A stretch of DNA of 64,000 nt from Paraspadella gotoi (Eukaryota > Chaetognatha), in assembly GCA_051294375.1 (NCBI GenBank), contig JBJCIZ010001666.1, positions 1 to 64,000 on the forward strand, written 5' to 3'. The notes beneath the pieces are model-generated. The model saw only the letters and a program-made list of their open reading frames with translations. It was not told the origin of the DNA and did no database searches. Every line of letters starts with the position of its first letter. Position 1 is the first letter of the stretch. Made by a program: the position numbers and the translations under genes. Of the stretch, positions 9,846 to 19,588 are shown in pieces.

Positions 9846-10400
9846 ATGTATTCCTTAGCCATAGATAAAATTTTGGGAAACGATCATTTCGCTGGAAAAA
9901 TATTTTTGGGGAGTCATCCTAGCGACAATTTACCCACCCCCATTAGTCCAGTTTGCGCAATCACCGCCAACCATTCGTCTTCGGAATCCGAAGGGAGTCA
10001 TTGGAGCAGTTTTTACTTCACTCCGGACAAAGTCGTGTACTTTGATCCCGTTGGTTCATCTCCTCTGGTGAATCCCCGATTTGAAAAGTATTTAAAGGAC
10101 AACGTTCCCCCTTCTAAGCCCATTTACTTCAACAATTTTCAATTGCAAAACGATTATTCGGCGACTTGTGGAAATCATAATATTTTATTCGTTCTTTATT
10201 CCGCGCGAAATTATTCGTTAAAAGAAATTTTAGAAGAAGTATATGAAATAAAAGAGAAAAAACATTTAAAAAATCCTTGGTACTTTGACGCCTTAGCTTG
10301 GTCGGTGATCAGCGCCTTCGAAGCCGACCCCACCCCTTTGGTCAACGAAGAAGCCTTTTTTTTCCCCCATTTCATCGAACAACAACAACAAAAAAAATAA
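9846..10400 (+). CDS. Adenain-like cysteine protease (maturation protease)
   Basis: A 184-residue intact protein. The catalytic set is visible in the adenovirus protease order: His52 in GSHWSSFYF, Asp67 in VVYFDPVG, Gln101 seven residues before the nucleophile, and Cys108 in SATCGNHN. The length fits the family (about 200). This enzyme cleaves core and capsid precursors during particle maturation; likely substrates here are the pX- and pVI-like proteins. It follows the capsid gene by 22 bases. The C-terminus ends in a Gln/Lys run. The catalytic residues are all present, so the copy could be active if expressed. Confidence 0.85.
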   Translation: MYSLAIDKILGNDHFAGKIFLGSHPSDNLPTPISPVCAITANHSSSESEGSHWSSFYFTPDKVVYFDPVGSSPLVNPRFEKYLKDNVPPSKPIYFNNFQLQNDYSATCGNHNILFVLYSARNYSLKEILEEVYEIKEKKHLKNPWYFDALAWSVISAFEADPTPLVNEEAFFFPHFIEQQQQKK

Positions 10401-10427
10401 ATAAAAAGAAAAAAAAAGAGTATAAAA
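10397..10427 (+). promoter_or_regulatory. Poly(A) signal and adjoining TATA box between genes
   Basis: AATAAATAAA (10397-10406) overlaps the protease stop and could end its mRNA. TATAAAA (10421-10427) lies 28 bases before the ATG at 10455, suitably placed for a very short leader. Inference from sequence and spacing. Confidence 0.4.
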
Positions 10428-10454
10428 GAAGGAAGAAGAGAAGAAAAAAATATC

Positions 10455-10886
10455 ATGTCTCAAAGAGAAGCGGAAGAAGGAAGAGAGGAAAAAAAAATTT
10501 TTAATTTAATCGAGAACGAAGACTCGGATCCCGGAAGTAGCCTCCACGACTCCGCCAACGGTTCCAAAGACTCCGGCGTCTACTTATCCGATAGCGATGG
10601 TCAAGAGGAGGAGGCGAAGGAGGAGGAGGCGATCGCACCCAGGTGTTGTTCGTGCCCATGCGCTCGGTGTCAAGGGCAAGGGACGCCGCCGGGGTTGCGG
10701 CGAAAGAAGAATATCGAAATGATTGGTGGAAGTGGGGTAGCAAGTGGCGCCAAGAGACGCGGTCGAAGGAAGACCCGAGGTGCATCCACAATGGCCAAGG
10801 GATTAACGGATCTGATGGCCGCGAGTCCAATGGCTGTCCGTCCAATTTCGAAATTGGAGCTTTATCGGCGCAATTTGCGAACTTGA
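10455..10886 (+). CDS. Unrecognised acidic/Cys-containing protein
   Basis: A 143-residue protein, not recognised. It has an acidic N-terminal half (ENEDSDPGSS, YLSDSDGQEEE), a Cys cluster (PRCCSCPCARC, residues about 63-73) that could bind metal, then a basic Gly-rich part (KRRGRRKTRG). It is preceded by a TATA box at the right spacing. A second frame stays open at 10860-10972 and is also acidic (SINDYSDDDNDDD), so a frame change near 10870 may have cut off a longer acidic tail. Its position next to the protease suggests an accessory gene of the virus. Confidence 0.4.
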   Translation: MSQREAEEGREEKKIFNLIENEDSDPGSSLHDSANGSKDSGVYLSDSDGQEEEAKEEEAIAPRCCSCPCARCQGQGTPPGLRRKKNIEMIGGSGVASGAKRRGRRKTRGASTMAKGLTDLMAASPMAVRPISKLELYRRNLRT

Positions 10887-11064
10887 GCATCAACGACTAC
10901 TCTGACGACGACAACGACGACGATGTCAACGACGAAACCGCCCTTCCCACCATCACACCGGCCGAGAGATAAAGAAACTGGATCTGAAGAAGCGAGGAAG
11001 AGGACGAAGAAAATAAAAAAAATGACAAAACAAAGTGAAATTCCCCCTCTCTCAAAAAAAATAG

Positions 11065-11071
11065 TATAAAA
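11065..11071 (+). promoter_or_regulatory. Candidate TATA box
   Basis: TATAAAA followed 20-30 bases later by GATTCGCATCG, an initiator-like region. The next ATG (11188) is about 120 bases downstream after an A-rich leader and a run of ATC triplets. Inference only. Confidence 0.4.
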
Positions 11072-11187
11072 GTTGGAGAAGATTCGCATCGAACTTATTT
11101 TTTATCTAAAAAAAATAAAATTTCTCTAAAAAAAAACAACAAAAAAAAACCCGAGTGCAAAAAATCATCATCATCATCATCATCATC

Positions 11188-12483
11188 ATGAGTTCCAACG
11201 GATTCTTTCCCTTGAGCCCGAGAACTAGGGTGATCACGACGAGTTCCTTGTACACCTATTTCATCACTTTTTTAAAAGATAATGGAATCGCTACTAAAGA
11301 CAAAGTAACGATAAATGTGGGAGAATGGAAAAACTTTGAATATCAAGCGAACGAAATCGAGCGGGACTTGCGCGAGTTGGAGATAATAATGTGGCAATGG
11401 CCATGCGCGGAGCCCAAAGTCCGATCCCTTTCCAATCGGTTGAAAATTGTGGTTCACGTCAATCATTTTCGAGGCAAGCTGACCCCGGCAATCACGTTCA
11501 GAAGTTGTCTGAACGAAAACATTCACAAAAACAACAACAACAACATTAATGCGAACGAAGGTCCCGCGCACCCGGTCGCCTCTTTGCAACTGGCGGTGAC
11601 CTTGGACGTGGACGAATTCAAGACCTTGAGGTTTTTCTCCAGCGTCATAACTCGTCACATATCCGAAAACGTGACGCAAAGCTTTTGCTGTCGCAAGGAA
11701 GATGTGGATTCGGTGATCGCGCGAGTGAATCAAATGGTTCATTGTTTCGTGAACGGAGGATCGGTTTTTGGGAGTCGACTAACGATCTCTTTGGTGAATC
11801 AAATTTTGCCCGTCCCGAACCTTATAAATTCTTCTTCTACTACTACTACTTGTAGTAATCTATCGCTGCTACCTCTCCCTCAACCCATGGAGACTCAAAT
11901 GCAAGAACAGTCACAGATTCAAGTTCAGCAGCAACAGCAGCAGCAGCAGCAGCAGCAAGAGCAATTTTATCAAAGATATCAAGATGCCTCGGTTAATATT
12001 ATTAATAATAATAATAAATTTGGTATCGATAACATCAACAAAATCGATAAGAAAAAGAAGAAGACCCAACCAACCGCAACGATCCCAACCGTACCTAATA
12101 GTTCTGCCGGCGTCGCTGCGGCTTCCGCATCCGAGGTCGTTGAAGCCGCCGGAAATGGAGGAGTCGTCAGGCGTAGGAAGAATTGTCCTCCGTCTCGGAA
12201 GAAGAAGCGCGTCGAGACTCGGACGAAGGAAGAAGAAGTTGACTTGGTGGGTGCCGCCGCAATAGCCGCCGAAATTGAAGAGGCGATGGAAGGAGTAGTG
12301 GGGAAGGGAGAGGGAGAGGGAGAAGGAGAAGGAGAAGGAGAAAAAGAGGTGGAGATGAAAGAGGATCCAGAAACTCAACCGATGATGGCCGAGTGGGAAG
12401 AGTTGATGGGTTCTTCGGGGATGAGGGAAAGTTTGGAAGCGGACAAGAATTCCACGACTAATAGAAATGGAACTTGCCGTTGA
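11188..12483 (+). CDS. Unrecognised 431-residue nuclear-type protein
   Basis: The start is taken at the last ATG of an ATC-triplet run (MSSNGFFPLSP); an earlier in-frame start would only add a poly-Ile leader. Residues 1-210 look folded (KDKVTINVGEWKNFEYQ, KIVVHVNHFRGKL, LQLAVTLDVDEFKTLRFFSS), with a Trp/Cys/His content suggesting a compact domain. Residues 210-431 are low-complexity: Gln-rich, Asn runs, two basic clusters that look like nuclear signals (KKKKK; RRRKNCPPSRKKKR), a GEGEGE run and an acidic end. I do not recognise the fold. It is the last plus-strand gene before the convergent minus-strand block and is probably a viral accessory or regulatory gene. Confidence 0.5.
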   Translation: MSSNGFFPLSPRTRVITTSSLYTYFITFLKDNGIATKDKVTINVGEWKNFEYQANEIERDLRELEIIMWQWPCAEPKVRSLSNRLKIVVHVNHFRGKLTPAITFRSCLNENIHKNNNNNINANEGPAHPVASLQLAVTLDVDEFKTLRFFSSVITRHISENVTQSFCCRKEDVDSVIARVNQMVHCFVNGGSVFGSRLTISLVNQILPVPNLINSSSTTTTCSNLSLLPLPQPMETQMQEQSQIQVQQQQQQQQQQQEQFYQRYQDASVNIINNNNKFGIDNINKIDKKKKKTQPTATIPTVPNSSAGVAAASASEVVEAAGNGGVVRRRKNCPPSRKKKRVETRTKEEEVDLVGAAAIAAEIEEAMEGVVGKGEGEGEGEGEGEKEVEMKEDPETQPMMAEWEELMGSSGMRESLEADKNSTTNRNGTCR

Positions 12484-12807
12484 AAATCTATTGAAGGACA
12501 TGTGAAAGGAGAGGGAGGGATGGGAAAAAAATTTAGTGAACATTTTGTTAAAAAAAAAATAATTATCGCAAAAAAAGTACTATCTACTATTCTAACTTCG
12601 GTTGGTAGAAGAAGGAATTTGTCTCTTTTTTTTTTTATTTCGCATTGATAATTGATATTAATAATAATAATAATATTGTTGTAAATAATTAAATGAAAAA
12701 TACAAAAAAAATCACAAGATAAATCCGATTTAAACATGTTTTTATTTTTCTTTCTAATAATAATAATAATAATAATAAGACAAAATGAAAAAAAACTAGA
12801 TAGTTAT
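12484..12807. other. Convergent intergenic region
   Basis: A 324-base region between the ends of the plus-strand gene and the minus-strand polymerase gene. It holds A/T runs and AAT-triplet repeats (12658-12675, 12757-12778). It probably contains 3' ends of both transcription blocks; no gene seen. Confidence 0.6.
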
Positions 12808-14908
12808 TTAGCGAGCTACATGATGATCATCATCATCATCATCATCATCATTATCATCGTTCGAACGAGAACGAGAACGAGAACGAAAGCGAGAACAAAA
12901 TGGATGGCCGTAAGGTAAAGAATGAAAACGACTAGTCCAAAAACGTTTCACTTCTAAATTGCTCAAAGAAACTTTGGAGAGAGTTTCGAAATAAATCGCG
13001 TGATCGATGGATCTGAATCCTCTATTAACGTTACTGATCGGGAGATCGGTCAACAAAGTCATCTCGTACTGTCCGTGATCGAGTTCGGCCTCTTTCACGC
13101 AACGCTGAACTCCTTTCGCTTTGACCACGTTAGTGATCTTTTTTTTGAGGGGCGGCGAAACCGAAGACGAAAAATCGCCACCGCCGCAACCGCCGCCGCC
13201 GCCGCCGCCCCCCTCCTCCTTGCCGATGCCGTCGCCATCGAAGCCGCCACCGCTGCCGCCGGCGCTACAGCCAGCGCCGCCGCCGCCGCCGCCCGCGCCG
13301 CTCTCCGTTGGCGGACGACGACGATGATGAGAAAGAAGAAGAACCGCATCCTCGCTAGCCGAAGACGGCACGACACTCCTCTTATCCCCTTGCCCCCCGC
13401 CGCGCGCGCGCCCGCCTGCGAAAAAAAAACTTTGTGTGAGTGAGGGGAGAGAGAGAGAGGGCGAGAGAAAGGGAAAGGAGAGTTATGTCGGATATCGGAG
13501 CGCAAGGCTCGGATACGTTATTACGCATCGGACCGGACTGACCGGGTCAGATCGGACCGGAAAAGGCGCGGCGTGTGGGTGCGGGCCTCCGTGCGGGCGT
13601 GCGACCGCGCGTGCGACCGCGGGTGCGACCGCGAGTGCGACCGCGCATGGGCAAACGGATTTCGGCTTGCGTGTTTGCGCACGCACGGATATCGGCACGC
13701 ATGCGCATTTAAAAAAGTTTTTCACTACCATCTTTCTTTCTTACCGATGATTGATTTTGATAGACTCGGACGTTCCCGCGACAGATCCAAGACCCGTTGA
13801 AATTCGGCTTCCCAATCCACGTCTTCCATCGCGGGGATGGGGAGAGGTGATAAGGGGGGAGTGGGTGGACTCGGTAGAACTCTCGGATCGTCCCTTTGCG
13901 CCGGAGGCAATTCGAAGGGCCACCTGAAATGAAATGAAATGATTAGGATGATTGAGTGAACGAACGAACGAACGAACGAACGAATAAACAAATGAATAAA
14001 ATTTTTTCTACATTTACATTTTACCTGCGAGGGGGATTGACTGGCGAATCGATGATTTCCAAAGAGTACAGCTTGGGTTTGAGAGCGATGCAGGAGACCA
14101 TAAAACGATCCTTCATCTCGTCCTGAAAAAAAAAAAAATGGTTAATGTTTAATTATATAAATCATAATAATAATAATAATAAGAAGAAGATTTCTCTCTC
14201 TCTCTCTCTCTTTTTCTTTCTCTATTTTTTTTTTCTCACCTTCATTTTTCCAACTCGATTTTTGTTGTGATCGGCCCACAACTTGAGCATTGGCATGGCG
14301 TCCAAGTTTTCGCTCCAAAAACTGTGAGAGGGCGAGCTGAAAGACGCGATTATTTTGTGTTTTTTTTATTATTATTAATTTTTTTTCAAAACTCAAAATG
14401 AACGCGCCTTACTAGGAAGCGGCAAAGTCCGTGATGGGCGCCAGGAATTTGAGATCTCTGTAGAACGAAGCCCGTGGATCGTTGTATTTCACGTGATACA
14501 CGAAAGAATCTGAATAATTAAATATATAATGATAATTCATTCATTCATTCATTCATTCATTATTTTATCCATTCCCCTCCCTTTTTCCTCACCGGTATCG
14601 TAGAACATGAGAGAGACTTGCACGTCTTTCCTTTCCGGTGGAAACGCTTCGGAAGCCAAAACCACATGTACTCCAAGCCAACCGTTTCGCGTGGTCCAAT
14701 ATTATGGCTCGGTGAGTTCGAGATTAAGGGTTAGGTGGGTAGCGGGGAAAAAGGGGAAGGGAAGGGAAGGGAAGGGAGGGGAGAGAGGGGATAAAAGGAT
14801 GTAAGGATGAGTGTGAGGGAATAAACGGTGGTGGTGCGTAACCTCGCGTTAAAGAAAAATCTCAGTTCTTTCTCTCGAAATATTTATTATTATAATTTTA
14901 ATAATTAA

Positions 14909-14940
<32 letters not shown>

Positions 14941-16262
14941 ACATTCACCTCCTACGTAGTTAGCTTGACGGATGTTAACCTCGTAGTTATGATTTTGAAC
15001 CAAAAAAAGCGTTTCGGAGATCGGTTTGACCGATTTCATTTCCGGTCGCAATACATATCTCTTTAATTGCTTCGTAGTATTAGCTACTCTGGTAAAACAA
15101 TACCTAAACGGCGACTCGATAAATTTTCCATAATTTGAGTTTACTATCAACTTTGGGATTATTTTGCCAAATTCCGTAGTAGCCTGATTGCGCTTTTCCG
15201 TGTGATAATCGACAAAACTCTTAATAAAATCTCTTTGAGCGAACGAATAAACCGAATATATCTTCTCTAATTTTAATCCTAATTTAAGAACGGTAGCCAA
15301 ATTTCTATAGTAAATAAAATAATGATCTTTGTCATTAAGGTCCGCGATAAGTCTAGGGGTAATATTCACTTTTTGTTTGTATTTACGAGAAAGGAAAAGC
15401 TGAAAAGGACTCAATTCCTCATTTTCTATCTTTCTTTTTCCCGTCAAAGGAGGATACTTGTTTAAGAATAATTTTACATTATCCGGAAAAATAATTTTAA
15501 TTTCGAGAATGCATCTGAGATTAACCCAACAACGAGTAAAAATATAACTAAAATTAATAAAAATGATCGAATCTTTTGTTTTTTTTTTTTTCATCGATCT
15601 CTCGCGACACGCCACGTGTCGAAGAAAAACTAAAAAACCCGAATTATATTTTTAAAACAAAAGACTCACCCGCGAGATTCGCGGCCCGTCCAAGTCAAAT
15701 GCACGCCACCCTCCGTGATGTCTCGAAAGAGAGAATCGATTTCCGCTTGAGAATACTCGTAGAATTCTCCGGTGGGTAAATACTCTGATTGACATTTGCC
15801 ATACCTCGAGGACAGTAATAATAATTATATATTAATAACGGAGATAATGTTTAATGATTAAAAAAAAAAAGCCATGTGTCAAAAAATGACTATGATATAT
15901 TAAGAATACTAAGTATTAAAAGTACTCACAAATTTGTAAAGTCCCAGTATGACAAAAATTCCGCAGTGTCCGAGTTTTCCAAGTGCCCCGCTTCCGTCGA
16001 AATAGCGTAATTCAAACGAGATGACACGCCCGCTAGTCCACCCCTGAGCATCGACTAAAAAAAAAAAAAAAAAAAAAAGCGAAAGAGTTGAAACCGTATG
16101 ATGATGAAAAAAAATCGCGAAAAAAGAGAAAAAAAAGAAAAAATTGATTTCACTCACTTTAAAAGCATAATAAATATGACTTTCTTTTTCGCTGAACAAA
16201 TGAAGTTTGCAATTGGTCGTTTTCAACATGACTTGGAAACTGAATGAAAAAGATAAAGATAG

Positions 16263-16300
<38 letters not shown>

Positions 16301-18874
16301 GGAAGCAACGTCATTGGTTCAATCTCGATAACGTGACAGCATCTCAGCAGCAGCAGCAGCCGTATCAATAGGGAAAGGATTGTTCATTCATTCATTCATT
16401 CATTCATTCATTCATTCGATATCTTCTCACCTAAACGATGGTAGAGTCAAGAAGTGGCAAATATCTAATTGATATTGGTCGTAAGAGCATTGGCGAAACA
16501 TCTGAAACCCGCACTCGAGAAACAATGTGTCTAACGCGCAATAGAATAATGTGAAATTTGCAAGGTTCTTTAGTTGAAACTTTTCAAAAATTTCTAAAGC
16601 GTTTGAGTATGCCTCGTCCGAGATTTCTTTATTGGTAATACTATTGAAAAATGCTTCTTTGGGTGGGATTTTAGTTTCGTGGGCATTACTTAAACTGATG
16701 TAATCATAAAAGAACCCCATTTTCCCGGTGTTAATTATATTAAACAGTTTTTTGTCATATCCATTTTCTTCAAAAAAATTAAAAACTGAAGCGAAAACGT
16801 CTCTCGGATCTTTTTTTCCCTCACACTTGGTACAAAACTCGACCGGGTTATCTCCTTCGTATCGACACTCGGTGCACAAATACTCAAACGTATCCTTATT
16901 CGTTAAAGAAATTATGGCGTCCAAGCTGCTTGGAAGAAATTTATAAGTGTCAACGAACTTAGAACGACATATATTTTTGCAGTTGCATTCATCTTTCTCA
17001 ACCTCTCGAACTAATTGCTCCAATAAATCGCCTTCATATTCATCATCATCATCATCATCATCGCTACTCGAGCTGGTGTCATCTCCGTAAATGCTTTCAT
17101 CATCATCATCATCATCATCATCATCTTTCGATCCTCCTCCTTTGTTCTTCTTCTTCTTACTCAAATATTTATCTTGGCAATTGGAACAACGCCAAATAGT
17201 TTCAAAAGTTATCATTTCTTGAGAGCTTTTAGACAGAACGTTTATTAATTTTTTTAAGGCTCCTTGAGCATTATCATCGGCTAATCCTTGAATAATTAAA
17301 TGCTCATCAAATTTATCGAGGTTGTGTAAGTAGATCGGTATGGATTTACTCTCAAAGTATTTTAAATTACAAGACGAACAGCTTTTTCCCCTGTAGTTAG
17401 AAGGGGGGGGTAAGAAATGATCGTGATCTCTACATCCGGGGTCTGACTCGGTAAAAAGTTTATTGCAGATGAAACATCGAGTGGTCATTTGAAAATCTCT
17501 TTCATCCGCATCGGTCATGTGCAGAGGATACGGATTACCGAATAAAACTTGAAAAATTTTTTGCATTTCATCTCTCATCGCGATGCAAAAGTGTGTCGCT
17601 GCGTCTTTACCCCAATAATAACGGACTCTGTTAAATTCGGGATAGGAAAAGTTTGCCGAAACTATGTAAGAATAAGCGATAGGATACAATTCGCACTCTC
17701 GTTGGAGAGAGAGGTGAAGTTTGGAACAGGGCTTCAAAAAACTGCAGATTGTACACTTGGTCACGTGGCGAATATCATTCGAAGATTTGACCCATGGAAA
17801 CCTCGCCTTAATTTCATCGGGCACAGATTCTAAGCCAGGGTCTGGTTGAGGAGAAACAAACGCTTTGGTTCCTCTCTCGGTTTCAAAGTCGGCAAATACG
17901 AGAATTCGTCTATACAGTTTTGCTTCGAAGCGAGTAAAAGACAAAAAAGAGTTTTCGGGTGAAAAACGAATGGCTTGTTTGATCTCGTGTTCTCTACACA
18001 AACGTTTGTGTTTGGTTAGTAACTCTTGCTTCGTAAAACACATTAAGCAATAATAACAAACTGATACTTTTGATTTGTGACCACCGTAGTTAGAAGCAAC
18101 GAGACGAGAGAGATTTGTAATGGCAATTACGTGGCGAACTGTTTCATTATTTTTCAAGGGAAGTAATAAAAGATTAACGATGGTTATTCCATCATTTTCA
18201 ATTTTTGAAGAAATTTTATATGGAAAAAAAATCAATCTGCGACCAATTTTACTTTTTTTCTTCTTCTTTTTTTCATTATTTTCTTTCTTTCTTTTCTTAC
18301 TCTTTTTAGTGTATTGATAAATGTTAATTGCTAGCCAAGAATTTCGTTCCTCAATCTCAATTATGTCATCGATACTCAGTGGTCCGGTCAAATGACCCAC
18401 ATCTAAGGATGGTAAAAAACGAAAATAACTAGTTTTTCTGTTTTTATTAGATGAAACTTTAGTATGAAACAAGGCCGCTAATATCGAATACAAAACGCAG
18501 TTGTCTCTTTCGACAGTTTCAATAACATTAATCGTAGCCTTTTTAGTGGATATAATGGGATCTGTATTTTTAAAACAACCAATCAAGGTGCCTCGATTAG
18601 CTACCTTAATGATGGTCAAATCAGTTCTCAATATGGAGTCAAAAACTAAATTACTTCCCGATTCGACCTTATCTTGCGTCAAAATAGAGACTCGGCTCAA
18701 GGTTTTCTCCAAACTTTCGTTCAAGTCTGATCCTTGATACAACATTCGACTGGGATTATCAAAATAAAAACCCAAGTGAGTTACTTCGCCAGTACTAACA
18801 TTTGTTTTTCGAAAACGAATCAAAAATGTGAGATGGTATTTGATGGTTAGATATTTGTCCAAAAATTCTTTCAA
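12808..18874 (-). CDS. Protein-primed DNA polymerase B, copy 2, split into 11 exons
   Basis: Exons on the minus strand, 5' to 3': 18874-16431, 16239-16158, 16054-15930, 15804-15670, 15547-14949, 14707-14593, 14509-14413, 14336-14240, 14122-14025, 13923-13745 and 13415-12808. All boundaries have GT donors and AG acceptors, and all phases match except exon 6. Exon 1 holds a DNCVLYSILAALFH stretch (residue about 128), a C2H2-like finger (CYYCLMC...HKRLC, about 273), Exo I VFADFETE (about 328), an endonuclease VII-like insert (CRDHDH, SCSSCNLKY, about 483-500), Exo II HNLDKFDEH, a poly-Asp insert (about 583-611) and an Exo III-like FYCALD. Exon 3 has LRGGLAG and motif A YWDFTN; exon 5 has motif B KLIVNSNYGK; motif C is split between exons 6 and 7; exon 9 has ALKPKLYSLEI; exon 11 carries a Gly-rich insert and the C-terminal KAKGVQR and LPYGHP. 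Exon 6 is one base out of phase. This replicative polymerase would copy the viral genome from a protein primer. Confidence 0.8.
13599..13646. repeat. 12-base tandem repeat in polymerase intron 10
   Basis: Four units of GTGCGACCGC plus two variable bases, within a GC-rich intron (13416-13744) whose composition differs strongly from the AT-rich surroundings. The flanks also carry ATCGGACCGGA-type repeats. Confidence 0.7.
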
Positions 18875-18963
18875 TAATATCTTTAACTGATTTCTTAAAT
18901 GATAAAGTTGAAATTCGTAATCTCCTAAAAAGTTAGATTTATCTTCATCTTCATCCTTAAATT

Positions 18964-19557
18964 TTAACTCAATGGTTTGAATAATATTTTTTTTAAACTT
19001 TTTAGATACGATATCAAAATACTCGGAAAATAATTTATCATCCTCTTTTTTCTCTCTCTCTTTCTCCCATAGTTCTTTCTTCTTCTTCTTTTCTTTTCCT
19101 TTCTCTTTCTCTTTCTCTTTATCTTTCTCTTTCTCCTCATTTTTTTTTTCAACCCTTTTCCCTTATCTTTATTTATCCCACTAACCCCTTTTCCTCGCTG
19201 AACGATCGATTTTTTAAATCCTGGTAAACCCCAAAACTGGGTCGAAGTCCCTTGACTCGCGCAGCTACTAATGCCCCCGCCGCAGCTGCTGCTGCTGTTA
19301 AAAATGCCGCTGTTCGATCCTTGGAATACGTCTGGTGAGATGTCTGCCGAGCTTTCGCTCGAATCGAATCTAGGAAAATCTTTTTGACTATAATCGAATA
19401 GTATATTTTGTTTTGTCGACAGATCGACCGGTCGATCTTCGTCGCCATTCTCTCCTTCCCCGATAGAGTCATTTTTCATTTTTGTTTTTTTCTTAACGCT
19501 TAAATCTAAAGGTTCATCGCCTTCCATGTTTTGTCTGTAATCATTAAAAAATTTCAA
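18964..19557 (-). CDS. PxDLS-motif protein or N-terminal extension of the polymerase
   Basis: A 197-residue frame; the second ATG at about 19527 (MEGDEPLDLSVKK) may be the start. It has two copies of the PxDLS motif, EPLDLSVK and RPVDLSTK, about 26 residues apart. Such motifs bind the transcriptional corepressor CtBP in several viral and cellular proteins. A Ser/Gly/Cys-rich middle and a long Lys/Arg tail follow. At a run of A near 19141-19150 the alternative frame becomes an acidic/basic Glu-Lys stretch that continues without a stop into polymerase exon 1. This ORF may therefore be the polymerase's real N-terminus separated by a one-base change, or an independent small gene. The two options cannot be told apart here. 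Confidence 0.45.
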   Translation of the reverse strand: MKFFNDYRQNMEGDEPLDLSVKKKTKMKNDSIGEGENGDEDRPVDLSTKQNILFDYSQKDFPRFDSSESSADISPDVFQGSNSGIFNSSSSCGGGISSCASQGTSTQFWGLPGFKKSIVQRGKGVSGINKDKGKGLKKKMRRKRKIKRKRKRKEKKRRRRKNYGRKRERKKRMINYFPSILISYLKSLKKILFKPLS

Positions 19558-19588
19558 AATAATTTTAATGTTTTTTTATTTTTCATAA

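Noticed and set aside
13000-13443. Plus-strand Ala/Pro-rich frames over the polymerase exon 11
   Set aside because: They are the opposite strand of the GC-rich poly-Gly insert; the minus strand continues a phase-consistent polymerase.
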